Origin: Kitasatospora gansuensis
GTDB taxonomy: Bacteria > Actinomycetota > Actinomycetes > Streptomycetales > Streptomycetaceae
NCBI RefSeq assembly: GCF_014203705.1
Contig: NZ_JACHJR010000001.1
Span: 8,060,001-8,124,000 of the forward strand
Length of the DNA: 64,000 nucleotides
Direction: 5' to 3'
A program made the translations under genes and the position numbers. Below, in pieces: positions 16,863 through 24,326 of this stretch (position 1 is its first letter; every line of letters starts with the position of its first letter). The notes under the pieces are model-generated. The model saw nothing but the letters and a program-made list of their open reading frames with translations. It searched no databases and was not told the DNA's origin.

Positions 16863-16897
16863 CCCTGAACTCCGGTCTGTGAGACGGGAGTTCAGGG
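16863..16897 (+). terminator. Hairpin after the secreted nuclease gene
   Basis: CCCTGAACTCC (16863-16873) pairs with GGAGTTCAGGG (16887-16897), and the loop contains a further GTCT/AGAC pair. It starts 15 bp after the stop codon. Confidence 0.75.
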
Positions 16898-16915
16898 CAT
16901 CGTTACGACCGGAGG

Positions 16916-17536
16916 TCAGTGGCGGTTGCGGCCGGCGAACCAGGCGAGCGACCAGGCCGCCAGAGCCGCCACGACAAGGCCGAGTACGGAGAGCCACTCG
17001 GTCCCGTAGTGGCTGCCCCACCAGGTCTTGGCCGGGAAGAACGGATCGGCCTTCAGCAGGAATTCGACGGCATGCGCCCCGCCGCGCTCGGCGACGACGA
17101 GCGGTACGGAGTTGGCGAAGCCGAAGAACGCGCCGAGCGGCGCGATGACGGCCGCGCCGATCCGGGCACCGTTGCTGCGACGGCCCACCAGGCCCGCGAG
17201 AAGGCCGACGGCAGCGCCGTTGAGCAGGGCGTGCACCAGATAGAGCGCGTGCCGCGTGCTCTCGGACTGGTGCCGGTAGGTGGCGAAAATGATGCCGGTG
17301 TAGATCGCCGAGACGATGAACGAGACGATCAGTCCGAGCGCGACCGCGCCGACCGGGTTGCCGCGCCTCGGCTGTTGCGTCAACGGCGGTGCGGGGTAAG
17401 CCGGGTACGGCTGGCCGGGCGGCATCGGCGGCCGGCCCGGGTAGGCGGGCGGGGGACCGAATCCGGACGGCGGTTCGGGTATCAGGGCCTGGTTGTACGG
17501 GTTGAACTGCGGTGGCTGGGCCTGCGGTTGGCTCAT
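16916..17536 (-). CDS. Proline-rich integral membrane protein of unknown function
   Basis: 206 residues from the ATG at 17536, preceded by CCCGGGGGATCG. The first 60 residues are a Pro/Gln/Tyr-rich cytoplasmic tail; then four hydrophobic segments follow (VGAVALGLIVSFIVSAIYTGI; LVHALLNGAAVGLLAGLVG; IGAAVIAPLGAFFGFANSV; VLGLVVAALAAWSLAWF). I do not recognise a family. The pattern resembles many Streptomyces membrane proteins with disordered Pro-rich N-termini. Confidence 0.75.
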   Translation of the reverse strand: MSQPQAQPPQFNPYNQALIPEPPSGFGPPPAYPGRPPMPPGQPYPAYPAPPLTQQPRRGNPVGAVALGLIVSFIVSAIYTGIIFATYRHQSESTRHALYLVHALLNGAAVGLLAGLVGRRSNGARIGAAVIAPLGAFFGFANSVPLVVAERGGAHAVEFLLKADPFFPAKTWWGSHYGTEWLSVLGLVVAALAAWSLAWFAGRNRH

Positions 17537-17640
17537 CGATCCCCCGGGCGGTGAAGTCTGCTGGAGGGGCGAGGGTATCAACGCCGTAGGCGGGGCGTTG
17601 CTTGCTGCCATGCGGGAGCCCGGCCGAGCACCGGTAGGTC

Positions 17641-18429
17641 CTACTCCTCCGGCTCCCAGGCGCGGAGTACGTCGATCAGACCGGCGTCGCCGTCGATCCG
17701 CAGGGAGTCCGCCGGGAGGCGGTCGTACATGAAGAGGACCAGCTCACTGGCCGTGCCGTGGACGGCGGCGCCGACTGCGTCCAGGTCGTCGTCGGCTGTG
17801 GTGGCGGGCGCGGGGAGACGGGTGAAACGTGCGCCGGCGCCGTCGACCGTGAGGCGCCAGGAGCGGCCCTCGGTGGCGTGGAAGTCGAAGGCGGTGGGCT
17901 TGTGCGGCCAGGCGCTCGGCGTTGCGCAGCAGGTGGAGAGGAACTCCTCGGCACCGTCGAGTGCCACCTCGGTCGGCAGTGGTTGCGCGGCACCCACGGT
18001 GACCTGAGCGTCGTAGGTGTGCATCGCGATCTCGTGGAGCTGGTGCCGGGCGACGGCACCGCAGGTCTGCGGCGACTGCGACATGTCCCACCAGGTCCAG
18101 CAACCCCGATCCGGGCCGGCCGCCCGCAGGGCGTCCAGCATCTCCTGAGCTGACTCGGCCAACCAGCTCAGCTGGGCCTCGCGCTCCGCGGGCATGGTCG
18201 GTGCGGCCTCCGGTGTGGCCTTGGTGGTGGCGGCAGGTCCTGCGGCGACGGTGGCGGCCCAGGCGCGGCGTCCCTCGCCCAGGTGCCGCACCAGATCGAG
18301 CAACGTCCAGTCGGGGCAGGTCGGCACCTGCACGTCGAGGCTGGGCGCGGAGGCGACCGCGGCGCGGAAGGCGGTCGACCGTTCGTCGATCAGGCGCAGC
18401 AGGTCAGGGAAGTTCAGAGTCTGTTCCAC
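17641..18429 (-). CDS. Maleylpyruvate isomerase-family mycothiol-dependent protein
   Basis: 262 residues from a GTG at 18429. The N-terminal DinB-like four-helix domain (VPTCPDWTLLDLVRHLGEG) supplies the metal-binding histidines with HELQ-type helix HQLHEIAMHTYDAQV, and the C-terminal small domain covers about residues 170-262. The family includes mycothiol-dependent maleylpyruvate isomerase and many mycothiol S-transferases of unknown substrate, restricted to actinobacteria. Nothing nearby suggests a gentisate pathway, so detoxification is a reasonable guess. Confidence 0.85.
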   Translation of the reverse strand: MEQTLNFPDLLRLIDERSTAFRAAVASAPSLDVQVPTCPDWTLLDLVRHLGEGRRAWAATVAAGPAATTKATPEAAPTMPAEREAQLSWLAESAQEMLDALRAAGPDRGCWTWWDMSQSPQTCGAVARHQLHEIAMHTYDAQVTVGAAQPLPTEVALDGAEEFLSTCCATPSAWPHKPTAFDFHATEGRSWRLTVDGAGARFTRLPAPATTADDDLDAVGAAVHGTASELVLFMYDRLPADSLRIDGDAGLIDVLRAWEPEE

Positions 18430-18700
18430 GTGGGGTTTCTATCACCGGGCTTCGGCGATCGCATGCGATTTACCCGGCCGGTGCGAGGGGTACGCGGCAC
18501 GGGCGGTCGCTGACAGGGCGTCAGGTCCAGTTGCACTGGTGGAAGGGGGCGGTGAGCGGATTGAGGGCGTAGTCCCAGGGCAAGTTCGCGGCCGCCGTCA
18601 CCCTGTGAGCTGGAACACAGTTGAGGTTGACCTTGGGTCAGGCTGGAAGCTCGTCGCAACGGCCCGACGCCGACGCGGGCAGCAGATCTGAAGGAGCAAC

Positions 18701-19822
18701 ATGTCCATCAACCTTCCCGGTCGGAAGCAGGATCGCCCGGAGCTGCAGAAGGCGATCGAGGAGGTCGTCGAGGGCGGCGTTCTCGGGGTGCAGTTGCGGG
18801 TGAACGACGAGCAGGGTGAGTGGGTCGGCAGCGCCGGGGCACGCGAACTCGGCCGGAGCGCCGAGCCGCTGACCGACGGACACTTCCGCATCGGCAGCAG
18901 CACCAAGAGCTTCGTCGCGACATCGGTGCTCATGCTGGTGGCCGAGGGCAGGATCGGCCTGGACGCCCCGGCCGGTGACTATCTGCCAGGGTTCGGGCTG
19001 GACCGGCGGATCACGGTGCGGATGCTGCTGCAGCACACCAGCGGGATCTTCAGTCACACCGGCGAGCTTCACGAGGACGGGACGGTCGTTCCGGGCGTCC
19101 CCTGGCGGGGCAAGGAGTGGGTGGACAGGCGATTCCACACCTACCTGCCCGAGGAGCTGGTGCGGCTGTCGCTGTCCAAGCCGGCGCGGTTCGCGCCGGG
19201 GTCGGGCTGGAGCTACTCCAACACCAACTACGTGCTGGCCCGGCTGGTGATCGAGAGCGTCACCGGCCGGTCGTTCGCCGAGGAGCTGCAGAGGCTGATC
19301 CTGGGGCCGTTGGGGCTGACCGGCACCGTGGCGCCGGGCACCTCGCCGGAGGTGCCCGCGCCGCACAACCACGGCTACTACCGCTACCAGGACACCGAGC
19401 AGGAGAAGACGATCGACGTCACCCGCCACAACCCCTCCTGGGTCGCGGCCGGTGGCGACATGATCTCGACCACCCAGGACCTGCACACGTACTTCTCCGC
19501 GCTGATGGGCGGCAGGCTCCTGCCGGCCGGACTGCTGGCCGAGATGCGTACCCCGGAGGCGACGATCGGCTACGGCCTGGGGGTGTTCGCCCAGGACCTG
19601 GGTTCGGGCGGCGGCACCGTGTTCCACCACAACGGCGCCACCATCGGCTCGGCGGCGCTGATGTACGGCACGCCCGACGGGCGCACGACCATGACCGCCG
19701 GGCTGACCTACGTGGACGATGCCGACATGTCCATAGCGTCGGCATTCCAGACCGCCCAACAGCGGCTCGTCAGCGAGGTGTTCGGCGGTGGGCAGGCCGA
19801 TCCGGCGCGGCCGACGGGCTGA
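18701..19822 (+). CDS. Serine hydrolase, class C beta-lactamase/esterase fold
   Basis: 373 residues with AAGGAG upstream. The SxxK motif is SSTK at residues 66-69, the YxN motif is YSN in GWSYSNTNYVLARL, and HNG in VFHHNGATIGS replaces the KTG box, as in class C-like esterases and D,D-peptidases. IRVRMLLQHTSGI-type sequence is also present. It has no signal peptide or anchor, so a cytoplasmic esterase or amidase is more likely than a wall enzyme. A terminator hairpin (19890-19925) follows. Confidence 0.85.
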   Translation: MSINLPGRKQDRPELQKAIEEVVEGGVLGVQLRVNDEQGEWVGSAGARELGRSAEPLTDGHFRIGSSTKSFVATSVLMLVAEGRIGLDAPAGDYLPGFGLDRRITVRMLLQHTSGIFSHTGELHEDGTVVPGVPWRGKEWVDRRFHTYLPEELVRLSLSKPARFAPGSGWSYSNTNYVLARLVIESVTGRSFAEELQRLILGPLGLTGTVAPGTSPEVPAPHNHGYYRYQDTEQEKTIDVTRHNPSWVAAGGDMISTTQDLHTYFSALMGGRLLPAGLLAEMRTPEATIGYGLGVFAQDLGSGGGTVFHHNGATIGSAALMYGTPDGRTTMTAGLTYVDDADMSIASAFQTAQQRLVSEVFGGGQADPARPTG

Positions 19823-19889
19823 ACGCCCGGGGCCCGTACGCTTCGACGGCCGACCCCCATCCGGTCGTGGGTCGGACAGAACGCGAACC

Positions 19890-19925
19890 GGGGCCGCGCC
19901 GGCCGGACGGGCTCGGCGCGGCCCC
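19890..19925 (+). terminator. Hairpin after the serine hydrolase gene
   Basis: GGGGCCGCGCC (19890-19900) pairs with GGCGCGGCCCC (19915-19925); TTCCCC follows. Confidence 0.75.
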
Positions 19926-19986
19926 TTCCCCTGCTCGGCCACGCTGTGCGTCGTGGCCGAGCCCGAGCACGAGGCAGGCTGAGCGG

Positions 19987-20763
19987 ATGACGAGCGGGGT
20001 CACGATCGGACAGGCGGCGGCGTTCGTCGGCGTCACGGTGAAGACGGTGCGGCACTACCACCAGCACGGGCTGGTCGACGAGCCGCGGCGCGACGCCTCC
20101 GGCTACCGGCGGTACGGATCGGAGCAGCTGCTGCGGCTGGTGCAGGTCCGGACGCTGGCCGCCGCCGGGGTGCCGCTGGCCGGGATCGGCCCGATGCTCG
20201 ACGCCGACGCGGGCCAGTTCGCCAACGCCCTCGCCGACGTCGCGCAGCAGCTCACCGAACGGATCGCGGACCTGACCGCGCGCCTCGACCTCCTGCACCG
20301 GCTCGCCGAAGGCGACCGGGCCCTGCTGCCCGAGCGCGCCTGCGCGATCCTGGACCGGATGCCCGGCCTCGGCTTCGGCCCCGACTACGTGGCCGCGCAG
20401 CGCGAGGCGCTGGTACTGGCCAGGGTGCTGGTGCCGGAGGGCTTCGACGGCTTCCTGTCCCAGCTCGAACACCGGCTGGAGGACCCCGAGTACATCGATC
20501 TGGCCAAGCGCGGCCAAGAGGCCGAGACCTGGGAACCGGACGACCCGAGGATCGAAGAACTCGCGACCGCCATGGCCGACCACTACCTCGCCAACCCCGC
20601 ACTGCTGGGAAACCCCACCAGCCAGCGGGCCTGGAACAAGGCCTCCACCCAATACCGGCTGATCAACAACCACCGCGGGGACCAGGCCCCGGTCTCAGCC
20701 CGCCTGACCGCGCTCACCGAGGCCAGACTCCGCTCCGCAGGCGTACCCATCCCACGCCAATGA
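19987..20763 (+). CDS. MerR-family transcriptional regulator
   Basis: 258 residues from the ATG at 19987. Residues 5-75 are the MerR winged helix (VTIGQAAAFVGVTVKTVRHYH and GLVDEPRRDASGYRRYG), followed by a coiled-coil helix (LTERIADLTARLDLL) and a long helical C-terminal domain that could bind a ligand. No metal-binding cysteine cluster is seen, which argues against a metal sensor. The following operon starts 90 bp downstream and could be a target, but no typical 19-bp-spacer MerR promoter was recognised. Confidence 0.88.
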   Translation: MTSGVTIGQAAAFVGVTVKTVRHYHQHGLVDEPRRDASGYRRYGSEQLLRLVQVRTLAAAGVPLAGIGPMLDADAGQFANALADVAQQLTERIADLTARLDLLHRLAEGDRALLPERACAILDRMPGLGFGPDYVAAQREALVLARVLVPEGFDGFLSQLEHRLEDPEYIDLAKRGQEAETWEPDDPRIEELATAMADHYLANPALLGNPTSQRAWNKASTQYRLINNHRGDQAPVSARLTALTEARLRSAGVPIPRQ

Positions 20764-20843
20764 CGGAAGCCTTGCGATGCGGGGTCCGGGCCGGGCCGGG
20801 TGGACGTAGCGAAACCCGCTGGTAGGTGGGCATGGCAGGCCCG

Positions 20844-20849
20844 TAGAAT
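20844..20849 (+). promoter_or_regulatory. Possible -10 box of a leaderless transcript for the MoxR operon
   Basis: TAGAAT at 20844-20849 lies about 9 bp before the GTG at 20859 and 3 bp before the GTG at 20853. A transcript from this box would start at or next to the start codon, giving a leaderless mRNA, which is common in actinobacteria. No clear -35 was found. Confidence 0.4.
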
Positions 20850-20852
20850 CCC

Positions 20853-22046
20853 GTGCTCGTGACCGAGATCAGTACCGTCCCGAGCAACATACCCGCCGCG
20901 CCCGACCGTTCGCCGCCGGCTGCGGACGCCGAACTGATCGGCGCCGCCGTGGCCGCTGCGGGCCGGGGCCTGGTCGACCGGGAGACGGTGGCCGAGGTGG
21001 TGATGCTCTGCGCGGTCGCGGGGGAGCACCTGTTGGTGGTCGGTGCGCCTGGCACCGGGAAGTCCGAGGCCGTGCGCCGGATGGCCGGGCAGCTCGGGGG
21101 GCGCTACTTCGAGTACCTGCTCGGCCGGTTCACCGAGCCGAACGAGCTGTTCGGGCCGGTGGACCTGCGCGGGCTGCGGGAGGGGCGGGTCGAGTTCGAG
21201 ACGGCCGGGATGCTCCCGGAGGCCGAGATCGCCTTCCTGGACGAGGTCTTCCTCGGTTCCACGGCGGTGCTGAACACCCTGCTCGGACTGCTCAACGAAC
21301 GGGTTTTCCGCCGGGGCAGGACCGTCCTCGCCAGCCCGTTGCGGATCTGCGTGGGTGCCGCCAACCACCTGCCCGAGGACCCGGCGCTGGCCGCCTTCGC
21401 GGACCGCTTCCTGGCCCGGGTCTTCGTCGAGCCGGTGGCCGACGCCCGGTTGGAGGAGCTGCTGGAGGCCGGCCGTCGCCCCGCCGCCGGGCCCGCGGCC
21501 CACGGCGCCCCCGGAGAGATCCTTGCCGCCGTGGACCGGCTGGCCGCCGCCGCCCGCGCCTGCGACCTCGACGAGGTCACCCCGCTGGTCGGGACGGCGC
21601 TGCGCCGACTGCGCGGCGCCGGGGTGCCGGTCAGCGACCGCCGGGCGGTGCGTTCGCAGAAACTCGTCGCCGCCGCTGCCGTGCTGGACGGCCGGACGGT
21701 CGCCTCCGCGCGCGACCTCTGGGTGCTGCCGCTGGTCGCCCCGACCGCCGACACCCAGGCGCTGGCCCGGGACACCCTCGCCGATCTGGTGGAGAAGTCC
21801 GCCAACCGCAGCCTGGTGCACGCCGCCGAGGAGCTCTCCCGCAGCACGGCCGCCCGCGCCGAGCGGCTGGCCCACACCGGCACCGCGCTGCTCGCCGAGC
21901 ACCAGGGCCTCCCCGAGGGGCGGGACTCGCGGCTGCGGCTGGAGGCCGCCCTGCGCGAGATCGACGCGGGCTTCGACCCGGCCGACCTGCCGGCCGCGCT
22001 GGCCGGGATACGGGCCGAGCTGGTCGCGGCGGTCACTCCCTCGTGA
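20853..22046 (+). CDS. MoxR-type AAA+ ATPase of a MoxR-vWA-beta-propeller system
   Basis: 397 residues. Walker A is GAPGTGKS (64-71), the MoxR/RavA-type motif FTEPNELFGPVD is at 93-104, Walker B is IAFLDE (126-131), sensor 1 is within CVGAANHLPEDP, and an arginine-finger segment ADRFLARVF follows. The C-terminal third is the lid domain. MoxR ATPases act as chaperones that remodel vWA-domain partners, and a vWA-like protein is encoded two genes downstream. The start is either the GTG at 20853 or at 20859. The stop overlaps the next GTG by 4 bp, so the operon is translationally coupled. Confidence 0.9.
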   Translation: MLVTEISTVPSNIPAAPDRSPPAADAELIGAAVAAAGRGLVDRETVAEVVMLCAVAGEHLLVVGAPGTGKSEAVRRMAGQLGGRYFEYLLGRFTEPNELFGPVDLRGLREGRVEFETAGMLPEAEIAFLDEVFLGSTAVLNTLLGLLNERVFRRGRTVLASPLRICVGAANHLPEDPALAAFADRFLARVFVEPVADARLEELLEAGRRPAAGPAAHGAPGEILAAVDRLAAAARACDLDEVTPLVGTALRRLRGAGVPVSDRRAVRSQKLVAAAAVLDGRTVASARDLWVLPLVAPTADTQALARDTLADLVEKSANRSLVHAAEELSRSTAARAERLAHTGTALLAEHQGLPEGRDSRLRLEAALREIDAGFDPADLPAALAGIRAELVAAVTPS

Positions 22047-22552
22047 CCCTCGCCCAGCCGTCCCCGCACACGCCCGGCCCACACTCGCCCGGCCCGTCCT
22101 TCCCGCTCCGCTGGGAGCGCCGCGAGCCGCCGCTGCCGGCCGTCGCCGTCCTGGCGGTCGGCGCCGCGGTGCCCGGCCTGGCCCTCGCGGCCCGGGAACG
22201 GGTCCGTGCCGGGGCCCGCCTCGCCGTGCTCGCCGAGGACGGTCCGGGCCTGCCCGTCGCCGACCGGGTGCTGCTCGTCCTCGGCGCGGAGCAGGACCTG
22301 CCGTGGGCGGACGGTGCCCGCTACCTGGGCCGCGACGCGGGCCTGCTGACGCCCACCATCGCCCGCCCCGAGCCCGCCACCGCGCTCTGGCGCCGGGCGC
22401 TCGGCGCGGCGGAGGGCCAGCTGTGCGTGCTCGTCCCCGGCCGTGCGCTGGTCGCCGACCCGCCGGTGCCGCTCACCTCCGGAGAGGCGCTGGATCCGTT
22501 CGTTCAGCCGACGGGCGCCGCTCCCGACGGCGGAGCGGACGGCACGTCATGA
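22043..22552 (+). CDS. Small alpha/beta protein, probable bpX5-type component
   Basis: 169 residues starting at a GTG that overlaps the MoxR stop (GTGA). A Pro-rich leader precedes FPLRWERREPPLPAVAVLA, then LPVADRVLLVLGAEQDLPWAD and GARYLGRDAGLLTPT, ending in a helix (ATALWRRAL). From memory this resembles the bpX5 domain of the MoxR-vWA-beta-propeller ternary systems. It has no transmembrane segment or catalytic motif, so an adaptor or sensor role between ATPase and propeller is a guess. Its stop overlaps an ATG (22549) that opens a 29-codon ORF. Confidence 0.7.
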   Translation: MTLAQPSPHTPGPHSPGPSFPLRWERREPPLPAVAVLAVGAAVPGLALAARERVRAGARLAVLAEDGPGLPVADRVLLVLGAEQDLPWADGARYLGRDAGLLTPTIARPEPATALWRRALGAAEGQLCVLVPGRALVADPPVPLTSGEALDPFVQPTGAAPDGGADGTS

Positions 22553-22638
22553 CCCGGACGAAGCTGTATTTCACCGCACAACTCCGGCCCAGCAACGTGC
22601 ACTTGGTGAGTGACTCCCGCTGGAGGGCGAGCCGGTGA
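22549..22638 (+). CDS. 29-codon ORF linking the bpX5-like and vWA genes
   Basis: Starts at ATG 22549, overlapping the upstream TGA (ATGA), and stops at TGA 22636-22638, overlapping the GTG at 22635 of the vWA gene (GTGA). The peptide is MTRTKLYFTAQLRPSNVHLV plus nine residues. Being coupled at both ends it would keep ribosomes moving through the 82-bp gap. It could be a coupling peptide or the vestige of a lost component. I do not recognise it. Confidence 0.45.
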   Translation: MTRTKLYFTAQLRPSNVHLVSDSRWRASR

Positions 22639-24326
22639 CGACCTCCCGCCTGCCCGCCGCCCTCGCCCCGTGGGCCGGCACCCTCTCGGTGATCTCGCCC
22701 GAACTCGCCGTCGCCCTGGGCCCGTTGCTGCGCCGCCTGGACGCCCTGATCGGCGATCGCGAGCCGGTGGCGGACGTCCACGGTGACCCTGACGGTCTCG
22801 GCGGGCTCGCCCGCTCGGGGCGGCCGGACCAGCTGCTGCCGTCCGAGTGGCTGCTCGCGGACGAGTACCCCGAGGAGTTCCTGCGCCGCCTGGTGGACGG
22901 TGAACTGCTGCACCTGGCACCGGAGTTCAGTACGCCGACGGTGCGCGGCCGGCTGGTCGCGCTGGTCGACGCGGGCCCCGCCCAGGCAGGTGCCGGGCGG
23001 CTGGTCCAGCTCGCCGCGCTGCTCGTCCTGCACCGCCGGGCGGCCGCGCGCGGCACCGAACTGGTCGTCGGCGTGCTCGGCGACCCGTCGGGGCACCCGC
23101 TGACCGGTGACCTGGCCGAGCTGCTGCCGGCCTGGCTGGCCGCCCGTCGGCCCGTCGACCCGACGCCCGCGGACGTGGAACGCGCTCTGGCGGACCTGGA
23201 CGCCGCCGACCGGGCCTGGCTGCTGACCTCGCCCCGGCTGGCCGAACGGATCCCGCCCCGCCCCGGGGTCCTGACCAGCGAGCCCGCCCGCTGGTCCGCC
23301 GACGGCGCGGGCCACGTGCTGGTCAGGCTCGACGGCGCTACGGCCGAACTCCCGCTGCCCGCAAGCCCGATCGCGGTCCGGACCCTGCGCGGCGCGGAGT
23401 TCCGCCGGGGCGCCCCGGTCGCTGTCGCCGCACCGGCCGAGGACGCCCGGGAAGCGGAGCACCCGACCCTGCCCGCCTTCACCAGCGACGCCCGGACCCT
23501 GCTGGCCCGGGGCGCGCAGCCCGCCACCCTGCTCGCCGTCAACCTGCCGAACCCCGACGGCAACCGCACCAGCGTCCTGCGGATGCGCCGCCACGACCTG
23601 CCCGGGCCGGTGCTCGCCGCCGGTCGGACCGGCCGCCGCCTGATCGCCCTGTGCGTCGAGGGCGACCGGCTCACCGCCCAGGTGATCGGCCGTCAGATCG
23701 GTGACCCCGGCGCGTACTCCGCCGAGCTCGCGGCCTTCGGCGTCGAACCCGCCCAGCTGGAAGAGCTGTTGGCCGGTCCGGTGCTGCCGCTGCTGCGCCG
23801 GAGCGAGGACCTGGAGCTCCCGCTGGCCGGCCGCTGGTGGCGGATCCGACCGGACGGCAGCGTCGCCGACGACGGCCCGGTCGGCTGGGGGACGCGCGAC
23901 CGTACGCCCTTCAACCGGCTCCGCGAGCCGCGGCTGTTCGACGGCCGGGTGCACGAGGAGGCGCGCGGCGTCCACCACTTCCTGCACAGCGGCGGCTCGC
24001 AGGCCTGGTCGCGCGACGGCCGGACCTGGGAGGTGCGCACCGCGCAGGGCTCCGCGAGTCGCATCGCCTTCCGCGAGCAGGCCGAGGTGATCGGCCTCGT
24101 CCACGGGCAGCAACTCGCGCTGATCACCGTCAGCCGCAGCGGCCAGCTGGTCCGTAGCCTGCGTGCCGACGGCACGCGGACGCTGACCCGCTTCTCCGGC
24201 GGCACGGGCCCGCCCGCCGTGCACCCCAGCAGGCCGCTGATCGCCGCCGAGACCCGGCCGGGCCGGATCGTGGTCGGCGACGCGAACACCGGCCGCATCC
24301 AGTTCCTGATCGGGGGCACCGAGTGA
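22635..24326 (+). CDS. vWA-like and beta-propeller protein of the MoxR system
   Basis: 563 residues from a GTG. Residues about 40-180 read as a von Willebrand A-type fold: PDQLLPSEWLLADEYPEEF, then LVALVDAGPAQAGAGRLVQL and ELVVGVLGDPSGHPLTGDL. The MIDAS consensus DxSxS is replaced by DAGPAQ, so metal binding is probably altered. The remainder (about 200-563) is rich in short W/F- and G-containing beta repeats such as VHGQQLALITVSRSGQLVRS and GRIVVGDANTGRIQFLI, as in propellers. The vWA part is the expected client of the MoxR ATPase. Its stop overlaps the next gene. Confidence 0.78.
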   Translation: MTTSRLPAALAPWAGTLSVISPELAVALGPLLRRLDALIGDREPVADVHGDPDGLGGLARSGRPDQLLPSEWLLADEYPEEFLRRLVDGELLHLAPEFSTPTVRGRLVALVDAGPAQAGAGRLVQLAALLVLHRRAAARGTELVVGVLGDPSGHPLTGDLAELLPAWLAARRPVDPTPADVERALADLDAADRAWLLTSPRLAERIPPRPGVLTSEPARWSADGAGHVLVRLDGATAELPLPASPIAVRTLRGAEFRRGAPVAVAAPAEDAREAEHPTLPAFTSDARTLLARGAQPATLLAVNLPNPDGNRTSVLRMRRHDLPGPVLAAGRTGRRLIALCVEGDRLTAQVIGRQIGDPGAYSAELAAFGVEPAQLEELLAGPVLPLLRRSEDLELPLAGRWWRIRPDGSVADDGPVGWGTRDRTPFNRLREPRLFDGRVHEEARGVHHFLHSGGSQAWSRDGRTWEVRTAQGSASRIAFREQAEVIGLVHGQQLALITVSRSGQLVRSLRADGTRTLTRFSGGTGPPAVHPSRPLIAAETRPGRIVVGDANTGRIQFLIGGTE

